From: Persicobacter sp. CCB-QB2
Lineage (GTDB): Bacteria; Bacteroidota; Bacteroidia; Cytophagales; Cyclobacteriaceae
DNA length: 64,000 bases
Assembly (NCBI RefSeq): GCF_001274635.1
Contig: NZ_LBGV01000001.1
Location: 930,001-994,000 of the forward strand
Direction: 5' to 3'
Part shown: in pieces, positions 18,014 through 26,432 of the stretch
How the letters are laid out: each line of letters begins with the position of its first letter
Position numbering within the stretch: the stretch's first letter is position 1
Notes under the pieces: generated by a model
What the model saw: the letters and a program-made list of their open reading frames with translations, nothing else
Told to the model about the DNA's origin: nothing
Databases searched by the model: none
Made by a program: the position numbers and the translations under genes

Positions 18014-18442
18014 ATGGCAACTCAATTAGAAAAATTGAAAGTAGGGAAGAGCATTTATTTTTTCGATGTATCAGAAACTAAAACAGGGTCGATGGTGCTC
18101 AATATTGTAGAGTCCAGAAGAAATGGAGAAAAATTTGACAGGACGAAACTGACTTTGTTTGATGAGGACATCATCAAATTTGCGCAGTCTATGGTGGCGG
18201 TGGTGGGCAAATTGGACCCCATAGGCAGGAATCTTCGGGAAGAGGAGGACAGGGTACATGCTATTCGTGATAAATATCCGAATGCATTTAAGGTTTGGTC
18301 ACAAAAAGATGATTTAGATCTTACGGCCATGTTTATGGATCAACTGAGTGTTGAACAAATTTCTGAACGCCTGGGCAGAGCTCCTAAAGCAATATCCATT
18401 CGGATGGAAAAGCTGGAGTTGCATCAAAATTTATTAGAATAG
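18014..18442 (+). CDS. PUR-alpha-like (DUF3276-type) domain fused to an HTH module
   Basis: A 142-residue protein. The N-terminal ~70 residues (IYFFDVSETKTGSMVLNIVE, KLTLFDEDIIKFAQSM) follow the PUR repeat of DUF3276 proteins, single-stranded nucleic-acid binders of Bacteroidota and Borrelia. After a linker come WSQKDDLDLTAMFMDQLSVE and QISERLGRAPKAISIRMEKL, a Myb/SANT-like helix-turn-helix of the kind seen in trip-helix DNA binders. I start at the ATG at 18014; 18002 is TTG. Probably a DNA- or RNA-binding regulator. Monocistronic with a strong terminator. Confidence 0.8.
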   Translation: MATQLEKLKVGKSIYFFDVSETKTGSMVLNIVESRRNGEKFDRTKLTLFDEDIIKFAQSMVAVVGKLDPIGRNLREEEDRVHAIRDKYPNAFKVWSQKDDLDLTAMFMDQLSVEQISERLGRAPKAISIRMEKLELHQNLLE

Positions 18443-18480
18443 GGTGGTTAGTTCTTTCTTTACAGAGAGGGTTAATGGGT

Positions 18481-18511
18481 AAAGGGGAGCAGCAATGCTC
18501 CCCTTTTTTTT
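18481..18511 (+). terminator. bidirectional terminator
   Basis: Perfect stem AAAGGGGAGCA/TGCTCCCCTTT with a GCAA tetraloop and eight T. It ends the PUR-HTH gene; the convergent tonB stop codon (18510-18512) lies in its T run, so it probably serves both. Confidence 0.88.
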
Positions 18512-19352
18512 AGGCGATTTTAAAAACAATAGGCAGTACCATCCTCACCCGTACCGGAACACCTCTTTGTTTTCCAGGATCCCACTTAGGGGATGCGGAG
18601 ATGACTCTTTTGGCTTCCTCATCACAGCCTCCTCCTATACCTTTCACCACTTCTACTTGCGTAATGGAGCCATCTTTTTCTACCACAAACTGAACAAATA
18701 CGCGTCCCGAAATGCCCATTCTACGAGCTTGCGCAGGGTACTTTATCGCCTTCGAAACATATTGATAGAATTCCCCTACTCCTCCGGGGAAATCGGGTTT
18801 TTCTTCCACGATAGTGAATATCTCTTCTATTACTTCTTCTTCAGGAGCTTCTTCAAAAACCACTTCCGAAATTTTCTGATCGGGTATTTGAGTGTTTTCG
18901 GAGAAATCAATATCCAAATCAACATCCACAACTTCTTGCAGAACAACATCATCAGGGATCTCTATGATGTTGACATTAGCACTAAGTTTAGGCTTTGGAG
19001 GCGGAGCCTGCTGGCTTAAAGGAATTTCCTCTACCTCAAAATAGGCAGTCTCCGTGATGACTTCTTCCTGCATAATTTTTTGAACGGGGGTTTGGTATTC
19101 AAAAACCAAAACGACCAATAGCAGGCTGATGACCAGGCCGATACTAAAATATAGGGGGAGCGCATTGGCTTCTTTGCCTTCTTTTTCTTTTTTGAACTGC
19201 ATCCACTCTGCAACTCCTTCTTTTATTTTTCGTTTCCGAACAATTTTATCTAATTGATTGGATGCCTTTTCGGGCTCCTCATGATAGTGTTTTGGAGGTT
19301 GGTAGAAATGAGGAAAGGGGTTGTGGGCAATAGCTTTCATAGTTGTGGGCAT
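18510..19352 (-). CDS. energy transducer TonB family protein
   Basis: A 280-residue inner-membrane protein that carries proton-motive energy from ExbBD to outer-membrane receptors. An unusually long cytoplasmic N-terminus (~70 residues) precedes a single span (LPLYFSIGLVISLLLVVLVFEY). A periplasmic linker rich in Glu, Val and Pro follows, then the TonB C-terminal domain (residues ~195-280: YPAQARRMGISGRVFVQFVV, GCDEEAKRVISASPKWDPGK). The linker is acidic instead of the Pro/Lys-rich type of enterics. No exbBD genes adjoin it. An alternative start is the ATG at 19340. Confidence 0.92.
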   Translation of the reverse strand: MPTTMKAIAHNPFPHFYQPPKHYHEEPEKASNQLDKIVRKRKIKEGVAEWMQFKKEKEGKEANALPLYFSIGLVISLLLVVLVFEYQTPVQKIMQEEVITETAYFEVEEIPLSQQAPPPKPKLSANVNIIEIPDDVVLQEVVDVDLDIDFSENTQIPDQKISEVVFEEAPEEEVIEEIFTIVEEKPDFPGGVGEFYQYVSKAIKYPAQARRMGISGRVFVQFVVEKDGSITQVEVVKGIGGGCDEEAKRVISASPKWDPGKQRGVPVRVRMVLPIVFKIA

Positions 19353-19359
19353 TAAATGA

Positions 19360-19543
19360 AAAATATATATATAAGCACTCTTGCGAGTGTTAGAGCCTCA
19401 ACTATGAATAAAATTTTCAGCTAATATTCTACTTTTATATACGTAAAATGTAAGCCGGTAGGATAAGGTAATTTAAAAAATCAGGAATTTTCTTTATAGG
19501 CTTTTTCTAAGTTGATCAGGGTCATGAAAATTCCTGTTTTTTT
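19360..19543 (+). ncRNA. candidate leader or small RNA ending in a hairpin-T7
   Basis: The tonB-cytochrome gap is 414 bp. It holds a short hairpin CACTC/GAGTG near 19375 and a perfect 11-bp inverted repeat CAGGAATTTTC (19482-19492)/GAAAATTCCTG (19526-19536) directly followed by seven T. No frame leads into it. It could be an sRNA terminator or an attenuator 224 nt upstream of the cytochrome gene. The remaining 19544-19766 shows nothing firm beyond a weak TTTTG/TAAATTG promoter-like pair near 19719 and 19740. Confidence 0.35.
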
Positions 19544-19766
19544 GTCGGTTATTATGATTTGTTCTTAGGTTTGTGAAGGAATTTTAGGTAAAATGCCCAG
19601 TTTCAGGAGATTGATGAATATGTTGTGCTCCAGGTGAAGAGAAGGTCGAGATGAGGTATTGATTTAAATTGGGGCATTTAATTTTTCGGCATAATTTTAA
19701 TTTTTCCGGGAATCACAGGTTTTGCATTCTGATATTGTCTAAATTGCAGCGAAATTATTTTTACAT

Positions 19767-22076
19767 ATGAAAGGGAGGATATTTTTATTAGGAGGCGGGC
19801 TTTTGCTTTGGTTAGGAATTATTGCTTGGAGTTGTAGCGATAAGGATCGGGCAGAGGAGTCGAAATCAGCAGCTGATTTGGTTGTGGAGCGCATTAAAAG
19901 TGTGGAGGCAGAATATGTCGGGACGGAAAAGTGTCAATCCTGCCATGAGGAGGAGTATGGGGAGTGGAAAAACTCAGATCATGATTGGGCCATGCAAATA
20001 GCAATGGATACCACTGTTCTGGGCGATTTTAATGATACAAAAGTAACGCTGAATGGCATTACTTCCCATTTTTTCAAGCGGGATGGAAAGTATTTCATCA
20101 ATACCGAAGGCAAAGATGGAAACTACCATGATTTTGAAGTGAAGTATACTTTTGGTTATTATCCACTTCAAAATTATATGACTGAAAATGAGGATGGTCG
20201 TATTCAGGTGCACCGGGTGACCTGGGATTCTGAAAAAAATCGTTGGTTCAATCAGCATGATGAGCTGGATATGCATCATGGGGAATGGCTGAACTGGACC
20301 GGGGCTGCCGGAACATGGAATACCATGTGTGCTGACTGTCACTCTACGGATTTAAAGAAAAATTACGACCCGGAGTCGGATACTTTCAATACCACTTTCA
20401 GAGAGATTAACGTAGGCTGTGAGGCTTGTCATGGAGAAGGGAGTCACCACGTAGAGTGGGTGGAGTCGGAAGATTATGATGAGGATAAAAATATGGAGGT
20501 CAAAAGCTTTATGAGGATGACCGCCTATCTGGACAATAAGCAGCTGGTGAGAGAGTGTGCACCCTGCCATAGCCGCCGAATGAATATCGAGATTGATAAT
20601 CAGTTTGAGGGTGAATTCATGGATCACTTTGTGCCGGAAATTTTACGGGATGGCATGTATCATGGTGATGGTTCCATTCAGGATGAGGTTTATGTGTACG
20701 GCTCTTTTGTGCAATCTAAAATGTATGAGCATGGTGTGAAATGTACGGATTGCCATAATCCACATACTTCTCGCATTAAAGGAGCAAAGTCTCATGATAA
20801 AGGACAGTGGGTTTATGATAATACTGTTTGTACTAACTGTCACCTGAAAGGGCATGAGGCGGAAATTTATGATACGCCAAAGCACCATTTCCACGAGCAG
20901 GATACCGAAGCGAGTCAGTGTATCTCCTGTCACTTTGTAGGAGAATATTATATGGGGAATGATTATCGACCTGATCATGCTTTTCGGGTACCCCGTCCTG
21001 ACCAATCAGTGGAATATGGCATTAAGAATGCCTGTAATCGTTGCCATGAAGATCAGTCGGCACAGTGGGCGGCAGATGCAGTGGTAGAGTGGTATGGCCC
21101 TGACCGTGATATCAATTATACGGATGCTTTGTTGAAAGGACGTGAGCGCGATCCGGCGAATGTGAAGGAGATTGCCAAATTCGTGAGAGATGTTAGTCAA
21201 CCGGAGATTGCCCGTGCCACCGCAGTGCATTATCTATCTCAAACCAATGATCCTTCGGTAGTCAATCCGATTGTTTTGGCCCTGAATGACCCGGAACCTT
21301 TGGTAAGGTATCGGGCGGTGGAGGCCATTTCCACCTGGTCGGATGAGGAGCGTGTCACCTATTTGGTGCCAAGATTGAAAGATGAGATTAAATCTGTGCG
21401 CGTAGCGGCAGTAAGAACATTGGTAGGTCCAATTGCGCAGCAGGTTCCGGCTGAATATAAAGGAGCCTATGAGCAGGCGATGACCGAGTATATGAAATCT
21501 TTGGCCATTAATGCTGACTTCCGAAACGGAAATTTCTCTTACGGCCAGTATTATGAGCGAATGGGAGATGATTTGGCGGCAGAAAAATATTATATACGAA
21601 CAATTGGCATGGACTCCCTTTTCAATGCGGCACGTGTTCAATTGGCCAATTTGTATAATCGTAAAGGAGAAAATGATAAAGCCCTGGAACGCCTGGAAGA
21701 AGTGATTGAAATTGAGCCTGCTTATGGAGGCGCTTACTATTCTATCGGATTGATAAAGGCGGAAGAACAGGATTTTACTGCTGCGGAAAAATACCTTGGA
21801 TTGGGAGTGGAAAAAGGCAATGATCATCCCCGCGCTTATTATAACTGGGCTTTGGCGGCACAGCAAAATAAGGATTTAAAAAAGGCGGAGAAGGTGTATA
21901 AGATGGGAATTGACCGCTATGGCAATGCCTTGGACCTTCGCAATGCATATGCGATTATGTTGATTCAAAATCAACGATTTAAAGAGGCCTTGGCACAAAT
22001 TGATGCCATGGATAAAATCTCTCCAAATAATCCTCAGATCCAGCAAATGAAGCAACAGGTGATGCAAATGATGTAA
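19767..22076 (+). CDS. octahaem c-type cytochrome lipoprotein with HEAT and TPR repeats
   Basis: A 769-residue lipoprotein (lipobox AWSC, Cys23). Eight CxxCH haem sites lie at residues 56, 188, 218, 264, 326, 355, 385 and 423: CQSCH, CADCH, CEACH, CAPCH, CTDCH, CTNCH, CISCH, CNRCH. The spacing resembles cytochrome c554/NrfB-type multihaem proteins, and extra His residues nearby can act as distal ligands. Residues ~470-560 form HEAT-like repeats (PEIARATAVHYLS, EPLVRYRAVEAIS, KSVRVAAVRTL) and ~605-765 four or five TPRs. Likely an envelope electron-transfer scaffold; the catalytic activity and partner are unknown. Single gene with its own terminator. Confidence 0.9.
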   Translation: MKGRIFLLGGGLLLWLGIIAWSCSDKDRAEESKSAADLVVERIKSVEAEYVGTEKCQSCHEEEYGEWKNSDHDWAMQIAMDTTVLGDFNDTKVTLNGITSHFFKRDGKYFINTEGKDGNYHDFEVKYTFGYYPLQNYMTENEDGRIQVHRVTWDSEKNRWFNQHDELDMHHGEWLNWTGAAGTWNTMCADCHSTDLKKNYDPESDTFNTTFREINVGCEACHGEGSHHVEWVESEDYDEDKNMEVKSFMRMTAYLDNKQLVRECAPCHSRRMNIEIDNQFEGEFMDHFVPEILRDGMYHGDGSIQDEVYVYGSFVQSKMYEHGVKCTDCHNPHTSRIKGAKSHDKGQWVYDNTVCTNCHLKGHEAEIYDTPKHHFHEQDTEASQCISCHFVGEYYMGNDYRPDHAFRVPRPDQSVEYGIKNACNRCHEDQSAQWAADAVVEWYGPDRDINYTDALLKGRERDPANVKEIAKFVRDVSQPEIARATAVHYLSQTNDPSVVNPIVLALNDPEPLVRYRAVEAISTWSDEERVTYLVPRLKDEIKSVRVAAVRTLVGPIAQQVPAEYKGAYEQAMTEYMKSLAINADFRNGNFSYGQYYERMGDDLAAEKYYIRTIGMDSLFNAARVQLANLYNRKGENDKALERLEEVIEIEPAYGGAYYSIGLIKAEEQDFTAAEKYLGLGVEKGNDHPRAYYNWALAAQQNKDLKKAEKVYKMGIDRYGNALDLRNAYAIMLIQNQRFKEALAQIDAMDKISPNNPQIQQMKQQVMQMM

Positions 22077-22101
22077 GTCTGTAAAATCTAAAATGATTTT
22101 G

Positions 22102-22135
22102 AAAGCCTTTTGGTGTTTTGCTGAAAGGCTTTTTT
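22102..22135 (+). terminator. terminator of the cytochrome gene
   Basis: AAAGCCTTT/AAAGGCTTT stem, 13-nt loop, T run; 25 nt after the stop. Confidence 0.82.
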
Positions 22136-22152
22136 ATGGGCTAATTTTCGGC

Positions 22153-22367
22153 TTAAGCCGATGTTTTCATGTTTCAAGGCTCATTTTACACCAAAGCGGG
22201 AAAATGAAGGAATAGCTCTTTGTTTTGAGTTTTTCCCAATGAAGCGGATGAAAGAAAGCATCCCCCTATTTGAGCTATTGATAATTCGACAAAACTAACC
22301 AATAAAAATCTGAAATCTAGATGTTTAAAGCAACTCACTAAGTCTAGCGGTGAATAATTCGTGTTAA
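22153..22367 (+). repeat. R1 element copy E (~215 bp, diverged)
   Basis: Left end TTAAGCCGATGTTTTCATG and right end TAGCGGTGAATAATTCGTG followed by TTAA. The middle is more degenerate (CAATGAAGCGGATGAAAG, CCCCTATTTGAGCTATT) but collinear with the other copies. Confidence 0.75.
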
Positions 22368-22505
22368 ATCTGACGGCACATGATTCAGGTTAAAGTACCC
22401 AAATTGAAATGTTCCGGATTTGTTTTTTAGGAATAATGCAAATGCGGATAGTTGGATGCATACTTGTTTTTCTATAACTTATTTGTAATCAAACAAGGCC
22501 TTTGT

Positions 22506-23321
22506 ATGCATCTCAACATCAACGACACCAACTACTTCTTGGATAGTACTGCCGAAAGGAAAGAAACCATTGTTTTTTCTCATGGATTTTTATTGGATCA
22601 TAGCCTCTTTGATGGTCTTCGAGAGGCACTGCGAGGGGAGTTTCGTTGTGTGGCTTTTGACCATAAAGGACATGGGAGAACGGCCCCGAATGAAACGGAT
22701 TATGCGCTGGATCAATTGGTGCGGGATACGATAAGCTTAATTGAAAGTTTGGGGGAAACAGCCGTCCATTTTGTTGGAATGTCCACTGGCGGTTTTATCG
22801 GGATGCGCATCGCCCTCCAGAGGCCGGATTTATTAAAGTCCCTGGTGTTACTGGATACCTCTGCGGAAGAGGAGCCTGCATGGGCCAAAATTAAATATCA
22901 TGGTCTCATTAAAATGCACCGACTGCTGGGTTGGCAACCACTTATTGGGACTATTATGAATTTGATGTTTTCAAAAGCTTATCTAAAAAGTGCAGCGAAT
23001 CAGGAAAGTGTATACTATTGGAAAAAAGTGATTATGGGGAATCCCCATCATACCATTCGTTATTTCGGTGAGGCCATTCTTGCACGGGATAATGTCCTGT
23101 CTGAATTGTCTGGCCTGAACTTGCCTCTTTGTATTATTGTGGGGAAGGAGGATGTGGCTACTCCGGTGGAATATTCCCGAAGAATGGCAGATCGTTTGCC
23201 TCATGCCTCCTATCATGAGATAGCAGGATGCGGGCATATGGCCGTCGTGGAGGCGGTAACAGAAGTGTCCGATTTGCTGAGGGTCTTTTATCGGAATCAT
23301 GGTTTTCCGGCTGCGCCATGA
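22506..23321 (+). CDS. alpha/beta hydrolase
   Basis: A 271-residue serine hydrolase of the alpha/beta fold. Oxyanion strand IVFSHGFLLDHSLFD, DHKGHGRT, nucleophile elbow VGMSTGGFIG (GxSxG), the acid region CIIVGKEDVATP and the catalytic His in GCGHMAVVE. Start taken at the ATG at 22506 (MHLNINDTNYF), since the upstream part from 22452 is not family-like. The closest general class is haloperoxidase/esterase-like or 3-oxoadipate enol-lactonase-like hydrolases; no substrate can be assigned. An R1 fragment begins 3 bp after the stop. Confidence 0.88.
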   Translation: MHLNINDTNYFLDSTAERKETIVFSHGFLLDHSLFDGLREALRGEFRCVAFDHKGHGRTAPNETDYALDQLVRDTISLIESLGETAVHFVGMSTGGFIGMRIALQRPDLLKSLVLLDTSAEEEPAWAKIKYHGLIKMHRLLGWQPLIGTIMNLMFSKAYLKSAANQESVYYWKKVIMGNPHHTIRYFGEAILARDNVLSELSGLNLPLCIIVGKEDVATPVEYSRRMADRLPHASYHEIAGCGHMAVVEAVTEVSDLLRVFYRNHGFPAAP

Positions 23322-23324
23322 AGT

Positions 23325-23370
23325 TTAAGCCGGATTACTCAGGCTTAAATTCTCGTTTAGCAGCACGGTA
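23325..23370 (+). repeat. R1 element fragment F (left ~46 bp only)
   Basis: TTAAGCCGGATTACTCAGG and TTCTCGTTTAGCAGCA match the left end of R1; the rest is missing and the HEAT-repeat gene follows 24 bp later. Confidence 0.7.
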
Positions 23371-23394
23371 CCAGCAATACTCATCTTTGAAACC

Positions 23395-23937
23395 ATGGAC
23401 TATAATTTTCAAAAGGAAAGAATACTTTCGAGTAAACCAAATGACCTGACTAGGATTGTGGATGAATTTGTTTCTAAAAATGAAGCTTGGACAATTGAAC
23501 TATTGATTGACCTTCTCGAATCTGATAGACCTGAAATAAGAAATGCTGGTGCTATAGGAATTTATGAACTTAGGCCACAAAAAGCTTTAGAACCACTTCT
23601 GAATGCGATTTTCAAACAAGAAAATCATAATTATAACGGGACGCTTGTTTGGGCACTTGGGCAACTTGATTGTAAGAACAGACTAATTGACATTTTCAGA
23701 ATTTTATTTTATGAATCCTATGAAGCGAAAATTAGTGCCTATGAAATACTCGATAGTCAAATTTTTGAGTTTTCTAAAACTGACCTCAAGGAAATAAAAA
23801 GTATGTGGATAAATCTTCAAGCTAGCCCAGATAGAAGCCCTGATTTCGATAAAGGAGACGTAAGAATTATGATAAGTGATGCTGTTGAAGGGTTTTTAAG
23901 CTACTTGGGTAATAATAAAAAAGCTGGTAACAAATAA
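23395..23937 (+). CDS. HEAT-repeat protein, AT-rich and possibly acquired
   Basis: A 180-residue soluble protein with HEAT-like helical repeats (TIELLIDLLESDRPEIRNAG, EPLLNAIFKQENHNYNGTLV). No signal peptide. Base use is clearly more AT-rich than the adjoining hydrolase, with many AAA, ATT and GAA codons. It is bracketed by an R1 left-end fragment and a diverged R1 copy, as if inserted in or beside a repeat. Similar small HEAT proteins occur as orphan accessory genes; some are immunity-like, but nothing here proves that. Confidence 0.7.
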   Translation: MDYNFQKERILSSKPNDLTRIVDEFVSKNEAWTIELLIDLLESDRPEIRNAGAIGIYELRPQKALEPLLNAIFKQENHNYNGTLVWALGQLDCKNRLIDIFRILFYESYEAKISAYEILDSQIFEFSKTDLKEIKSMWINLQASPDRSPDFDKGDVRIMISDAVEGFLSYLGNNKKAGNK

Positions 23938-24019
23938 TAAAATCCATCCTTGGCTTAGTGGGACTGGAAAGCATTTGGTAACTTGATCTTATAGTGTTTA
24001 GTGGATACGACCACTGACT

Positions 24020-24131
24020 GTTAAACCAGCACTTTTTTTATCAAAGCGGTAATGAAGGTAATATGCCCTATATCGATTTTGCAACACAAAGCAGCTGATA
24101 GCGGTGAAAGCATGCCCACTTAAATGTGGGT
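24020..24131 (+). repeat. R1 element copy G (diverged, right half lost)
   Basis: Starts GTTAAACCAGCAC and keeps AAAGCGGTAATGAAGG, CCTATATCGATTTT, AAAGCAGCTGATAG and the CCCACTTAAATGTGGG palindrome. The right half is replaced by R2 sequence. Confidence 0.55.
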
Positions 24132-24136
24132 TGTAA

Positions 24137-24195
24137 AGAATGTATCAAAGTCGCTTCCAATAATTCGGATTGCAGTCGGATAATGAGGTTCTAAA
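24137..24195 (-). repeat. R2 repeat, copy 2 (partial)
   Basis: The reverse complement reads TATCCGACTGCAATCCGAAT then TATTGGAAGCGACTTTGATA, matching the left half of the 43948-44069 copy. Further on, 24262-24287 holds a strong CCTTTCC/GGAAAGG hairpin with an inner CCGAA/TTCGG. Confidence 0.5.
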
Positions 24196-24330
24196 TTTGT
24201 TCGCCGCGATGCGCAATTCGAGATCAGCCTGAAGGCTAAAAGCAGGGGTAAGGAATTTTTTTTCCTTTCCCCCGAATTTCGGGAAAGGCTTTCCTGAAAT
24301 CTGAAATAAATTGGAATAGGTTTGATGGTC

Positions 24331-24792
24331 TCAGAATTTTTTATTGCATTCTACCCATTCCATCTCTTCCTCCTGGTATTCACTAACGATCTCGTAGCCC
24401 AGATGCTGAAAAAAGTTGATGCTGTAATCCAAAGCTTTGGGAAGGCGAATATAGAATTGATCAATGTTTTCCTTTCTTTGATTTTCTAAATGTTCCAAAA
24501 AGAAAGCGCCATAGGCTTGTTGTTGCTTCTCCGGTTCCATCATGATCATCTTGATTTCATCTTCCTCTACAATGGCAAAAGCAGAGATGCTTTCATCAAT
24601 CAGCATGAGGTAAGTGTTTGCCAGTTGTTCCAGGAGGAAGTCAAGTAGCTCCTCTTCATTTTCCTGCGATTTAGCAAAAGCTTCCCCTAACACCGGTTTG
24701 AAATTATGGTGAATGCAACGCTGGTAGATATCGATGATGGCGTCCAGGTCAGTGTTGCTGGCTTTTTTAAAGTCTATTAAGGGTACAAACAT
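24331..24792 (-). CDS. GNAT family N-acetyltransferase
   Basis: A 153-residue acetyltransferase-like protein. FKKASNTDLDAIIDIYQRC is a usual GNAT N-terminus, followed by TYLMLIDESISAFAIVEEDE, IKMIMMEPEKQQQAYGAFFL (acetyl-CoA loop region, with the RxxGxG motif degraded to QQQAYG) and INFFQHLGYEIVSEY. The weak CoA loop means activity is uncertain. It lies 6 bp after the TPR gene, so one operon. Confidence 0.75.
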   Translation of the reverse strand: MFVPLIDFKKASNTDLDAIIDIYQRCIHHNFKPVLGEAFAKSQENEEELLDFLLEQLANTYLMLIDESISAFAIVEEDEIKMIMMEPEKQQQAYGAFFLEHLENQRKENIDQFYIRLPKALDYSINFFQHLGYEIVSEYQEEEMEWVECNKKF

Positions 24793-24798
24793 ATATTT

Positions 24799-26226
24799 TT
24801 ATTGTGGTGGTATTTGATTAATACGGGCAGTGGGAACATTATGATCATTTAACAAGGTCAGTCCGGCTTTAGCTTTTTGATCAAGGCTTTTCTTGTAAGG
24901 GTGATCGGTGTATTCCAGACATTTTTTGTAATAAAAATGAGCTTTTTCATGATTTCCCTGGCGGACATAAATTTGAGCCATTTTCAGGCAGGCCGATGGG
25001 GCGTAGTATTCTTCCTGATTGGTTTGGTGGGCAATGGTTCGTTCATAAAAAGACAAAGCCGGCAACCAGCGTTCTTCCGCTTCCATTAACATGCCTTTCC
25101 GGTAAAAATAGAGAAGTTGATTTTTTGTTGAAAGCTCCTCAAAGGTAATTTCCTCGAAAGTTTTGGCGGCCAATGCCGTATATCCCCCATCCAAATGAAA
25201 GCGGATTTGTTGTAATCTGGGGTCATCATGGAGTCCTTTTGTCGCCATTTTATGGGCATACCGATCGGCATAGGTTTGGTTGTTGCAAATCGGTATATTA
25301 TTCAAGGCCTGTTGAGCAGCGATTTGTTTTCCCAATATTTGCCAACAAACAGCCGTTTTGAAATAGGCATCCGCCTTAAAATCCTGACCCTTTCCCTGAT
25401 TGAAAAGTGAAAAATAATGAATCGCTTCCCTGAGTTGCCCTGCCCGTAAATGGAGATCTCCCAGGTGATAATCTAAAATCCTGAAATCCGGTAATTGGTC
25501 TTTAAGGCGGATGAATTTCGCCATTGCCTTCGGGCTTTGCCGGTCCTTCTTCAGCATCAGCGCCTGAAAATATTGGTGCAAATGATCATTGCCGGCCAGT
25601 GAATTTAGCGCCTTTGGGGTGTCATTGGCCAAAAAGTGCCACAATAAGCTTTCTAATAATGCTGCCTCATAGCCGAAATCCGTATTTTGGGCGAGCCTCA
25701 ACTGCTTAATCCCATTTTCAAAACTTCCCTTTTGAATGCCGAACCATTTGGCTGTGCGGATATACTTTTTGGGAATCATACTGCAGGCAGCTTCGGTGAT
25801 GCCGGTTATTTTCCTCAGGGGCGTATATTCCGGATATTGCGCTTGTAGCTGCTGTTGTTTTTTTAAAACTTTATACAATTGCCATCCTCCGGCCCATTCC
25901 TGATTGAATTTCAATTTCAATAGGCCAAAATGTAACTTTATTTCCTGTTGATAGTGGGAGCGCTGCGGTTCCGGTAGTCCGGCTAATTGTTGAAGCCATT
26001 TTTTTTCCAAATGTGCTTTATCGCTGAAAGCCCCGGCTTGATCTTCCATTAAGAGTTTGAAAACCAATGCCAGCGATTGATAGTACTCTCTTGGACCATG
26101 CGCTTGTTTTTGAGCCCATTTGTCCAGGCTGTCCAGTTGAAAATTCCCCAAATAGTCATATGGCTGCTGCGCAATAAGGGTATTGCTGAGCATCATCAGA
26201 CAAAAGATTAGGGGGAAGGCTTTCAT
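24799..26226 (-). CDS. exported TPR-repeat protein
   Basis: A 475-residue periplasmic protein. The signal peptide ends NTLIAQQ, followed by helical repeats throughout. TPR-like units are clearest from residue ~250 (FRILDYHLGDLHLRAGQLRE, KADAYFKTAVCWQILGKQ, PSACLKMAQIYVRQGNHEKA). Such proteins act as scaffolds or report on periplasmic state in Bacteroidota; no specific role can be named. Upstream of, and probably co-transcribed with, the GNAT gene. Confidence 0.8.
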   Translation of the reverse strand: MKAFPLIFCLMMLSNTLIAQQPYDYLGNFQLDSLDKWAQKQAHGPREYYQSLALVFKLLMEDQAGAFSDKAHLEKKWLQQLAGLPEPQRSHYQQEIKLHFGLLKLKFNQEWAGGWQLYKVLKKQQQLQAQYPEYTPLRKITGITEAACSMIPKKYIRTAKWFGIQKGSFENGIKQLRLAQNTDFGYEAALLESLLWHFLANDTPKALNSLAGNDHLHQYFQALMLKKDRQSPKAMAKFIRLKDQLPDFRILDYHLGDLHLRAGQLREAIHYFSLFNQGKGQDFKADAYFKTAVCWQILGKQIAAQQALNNIPICNNQTYADRYAHKMATKGLHDDPRLQQIRFHLDGGYTALAAKTFEEITFEELSTKNQLLYFYRKGMLMEAEERWLPALSFYERTIAHQTNQEEYYAPSACLKMAQIYVRQGNHEKAHFYYKKCLEYTDHPYKKSLDQKAKAGLTLLNDHNVPTARINQIPPQ

Positions 26227-26374
26227 GTTGGTTGCAATGTTTCCGTGAAGATAAGCATTTAGCTTCGCTTATCACAAATTTTGGAAGCCCCTGTGATGAA
26301 CAGGTTTTACGTATGGAAAGGCGAGGGGAGAGTGAACTTTTTTGTCTTTGGAGGGGATCCTTCCGGTTTTCGGA

Positions 26375-26409
26375 TAATAAAAAACCCTTGCCGTAAAAGA
26401 CAAGGGTTT
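26375..26409 (-). terminator. terminator of the Nif3/zinc-ribbon operon
   Basis: AAACCCTTG/CAAGGGTTT stem with a 10-nt loop, then TTTTTTATTAT on the minus strand. Confidence 0.82.
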
Positions 26410-26432
26410 GTGTATTTTTCGAATTTCGGCAA

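Noticed and set aside
20643-21866. Minus-strand frames of 120 and 210 codons opposite the cytochrome gene
   Set aside because: Antisense shadows rich in His, Ile and Met; the plus strand has eight CxxCH motifs.
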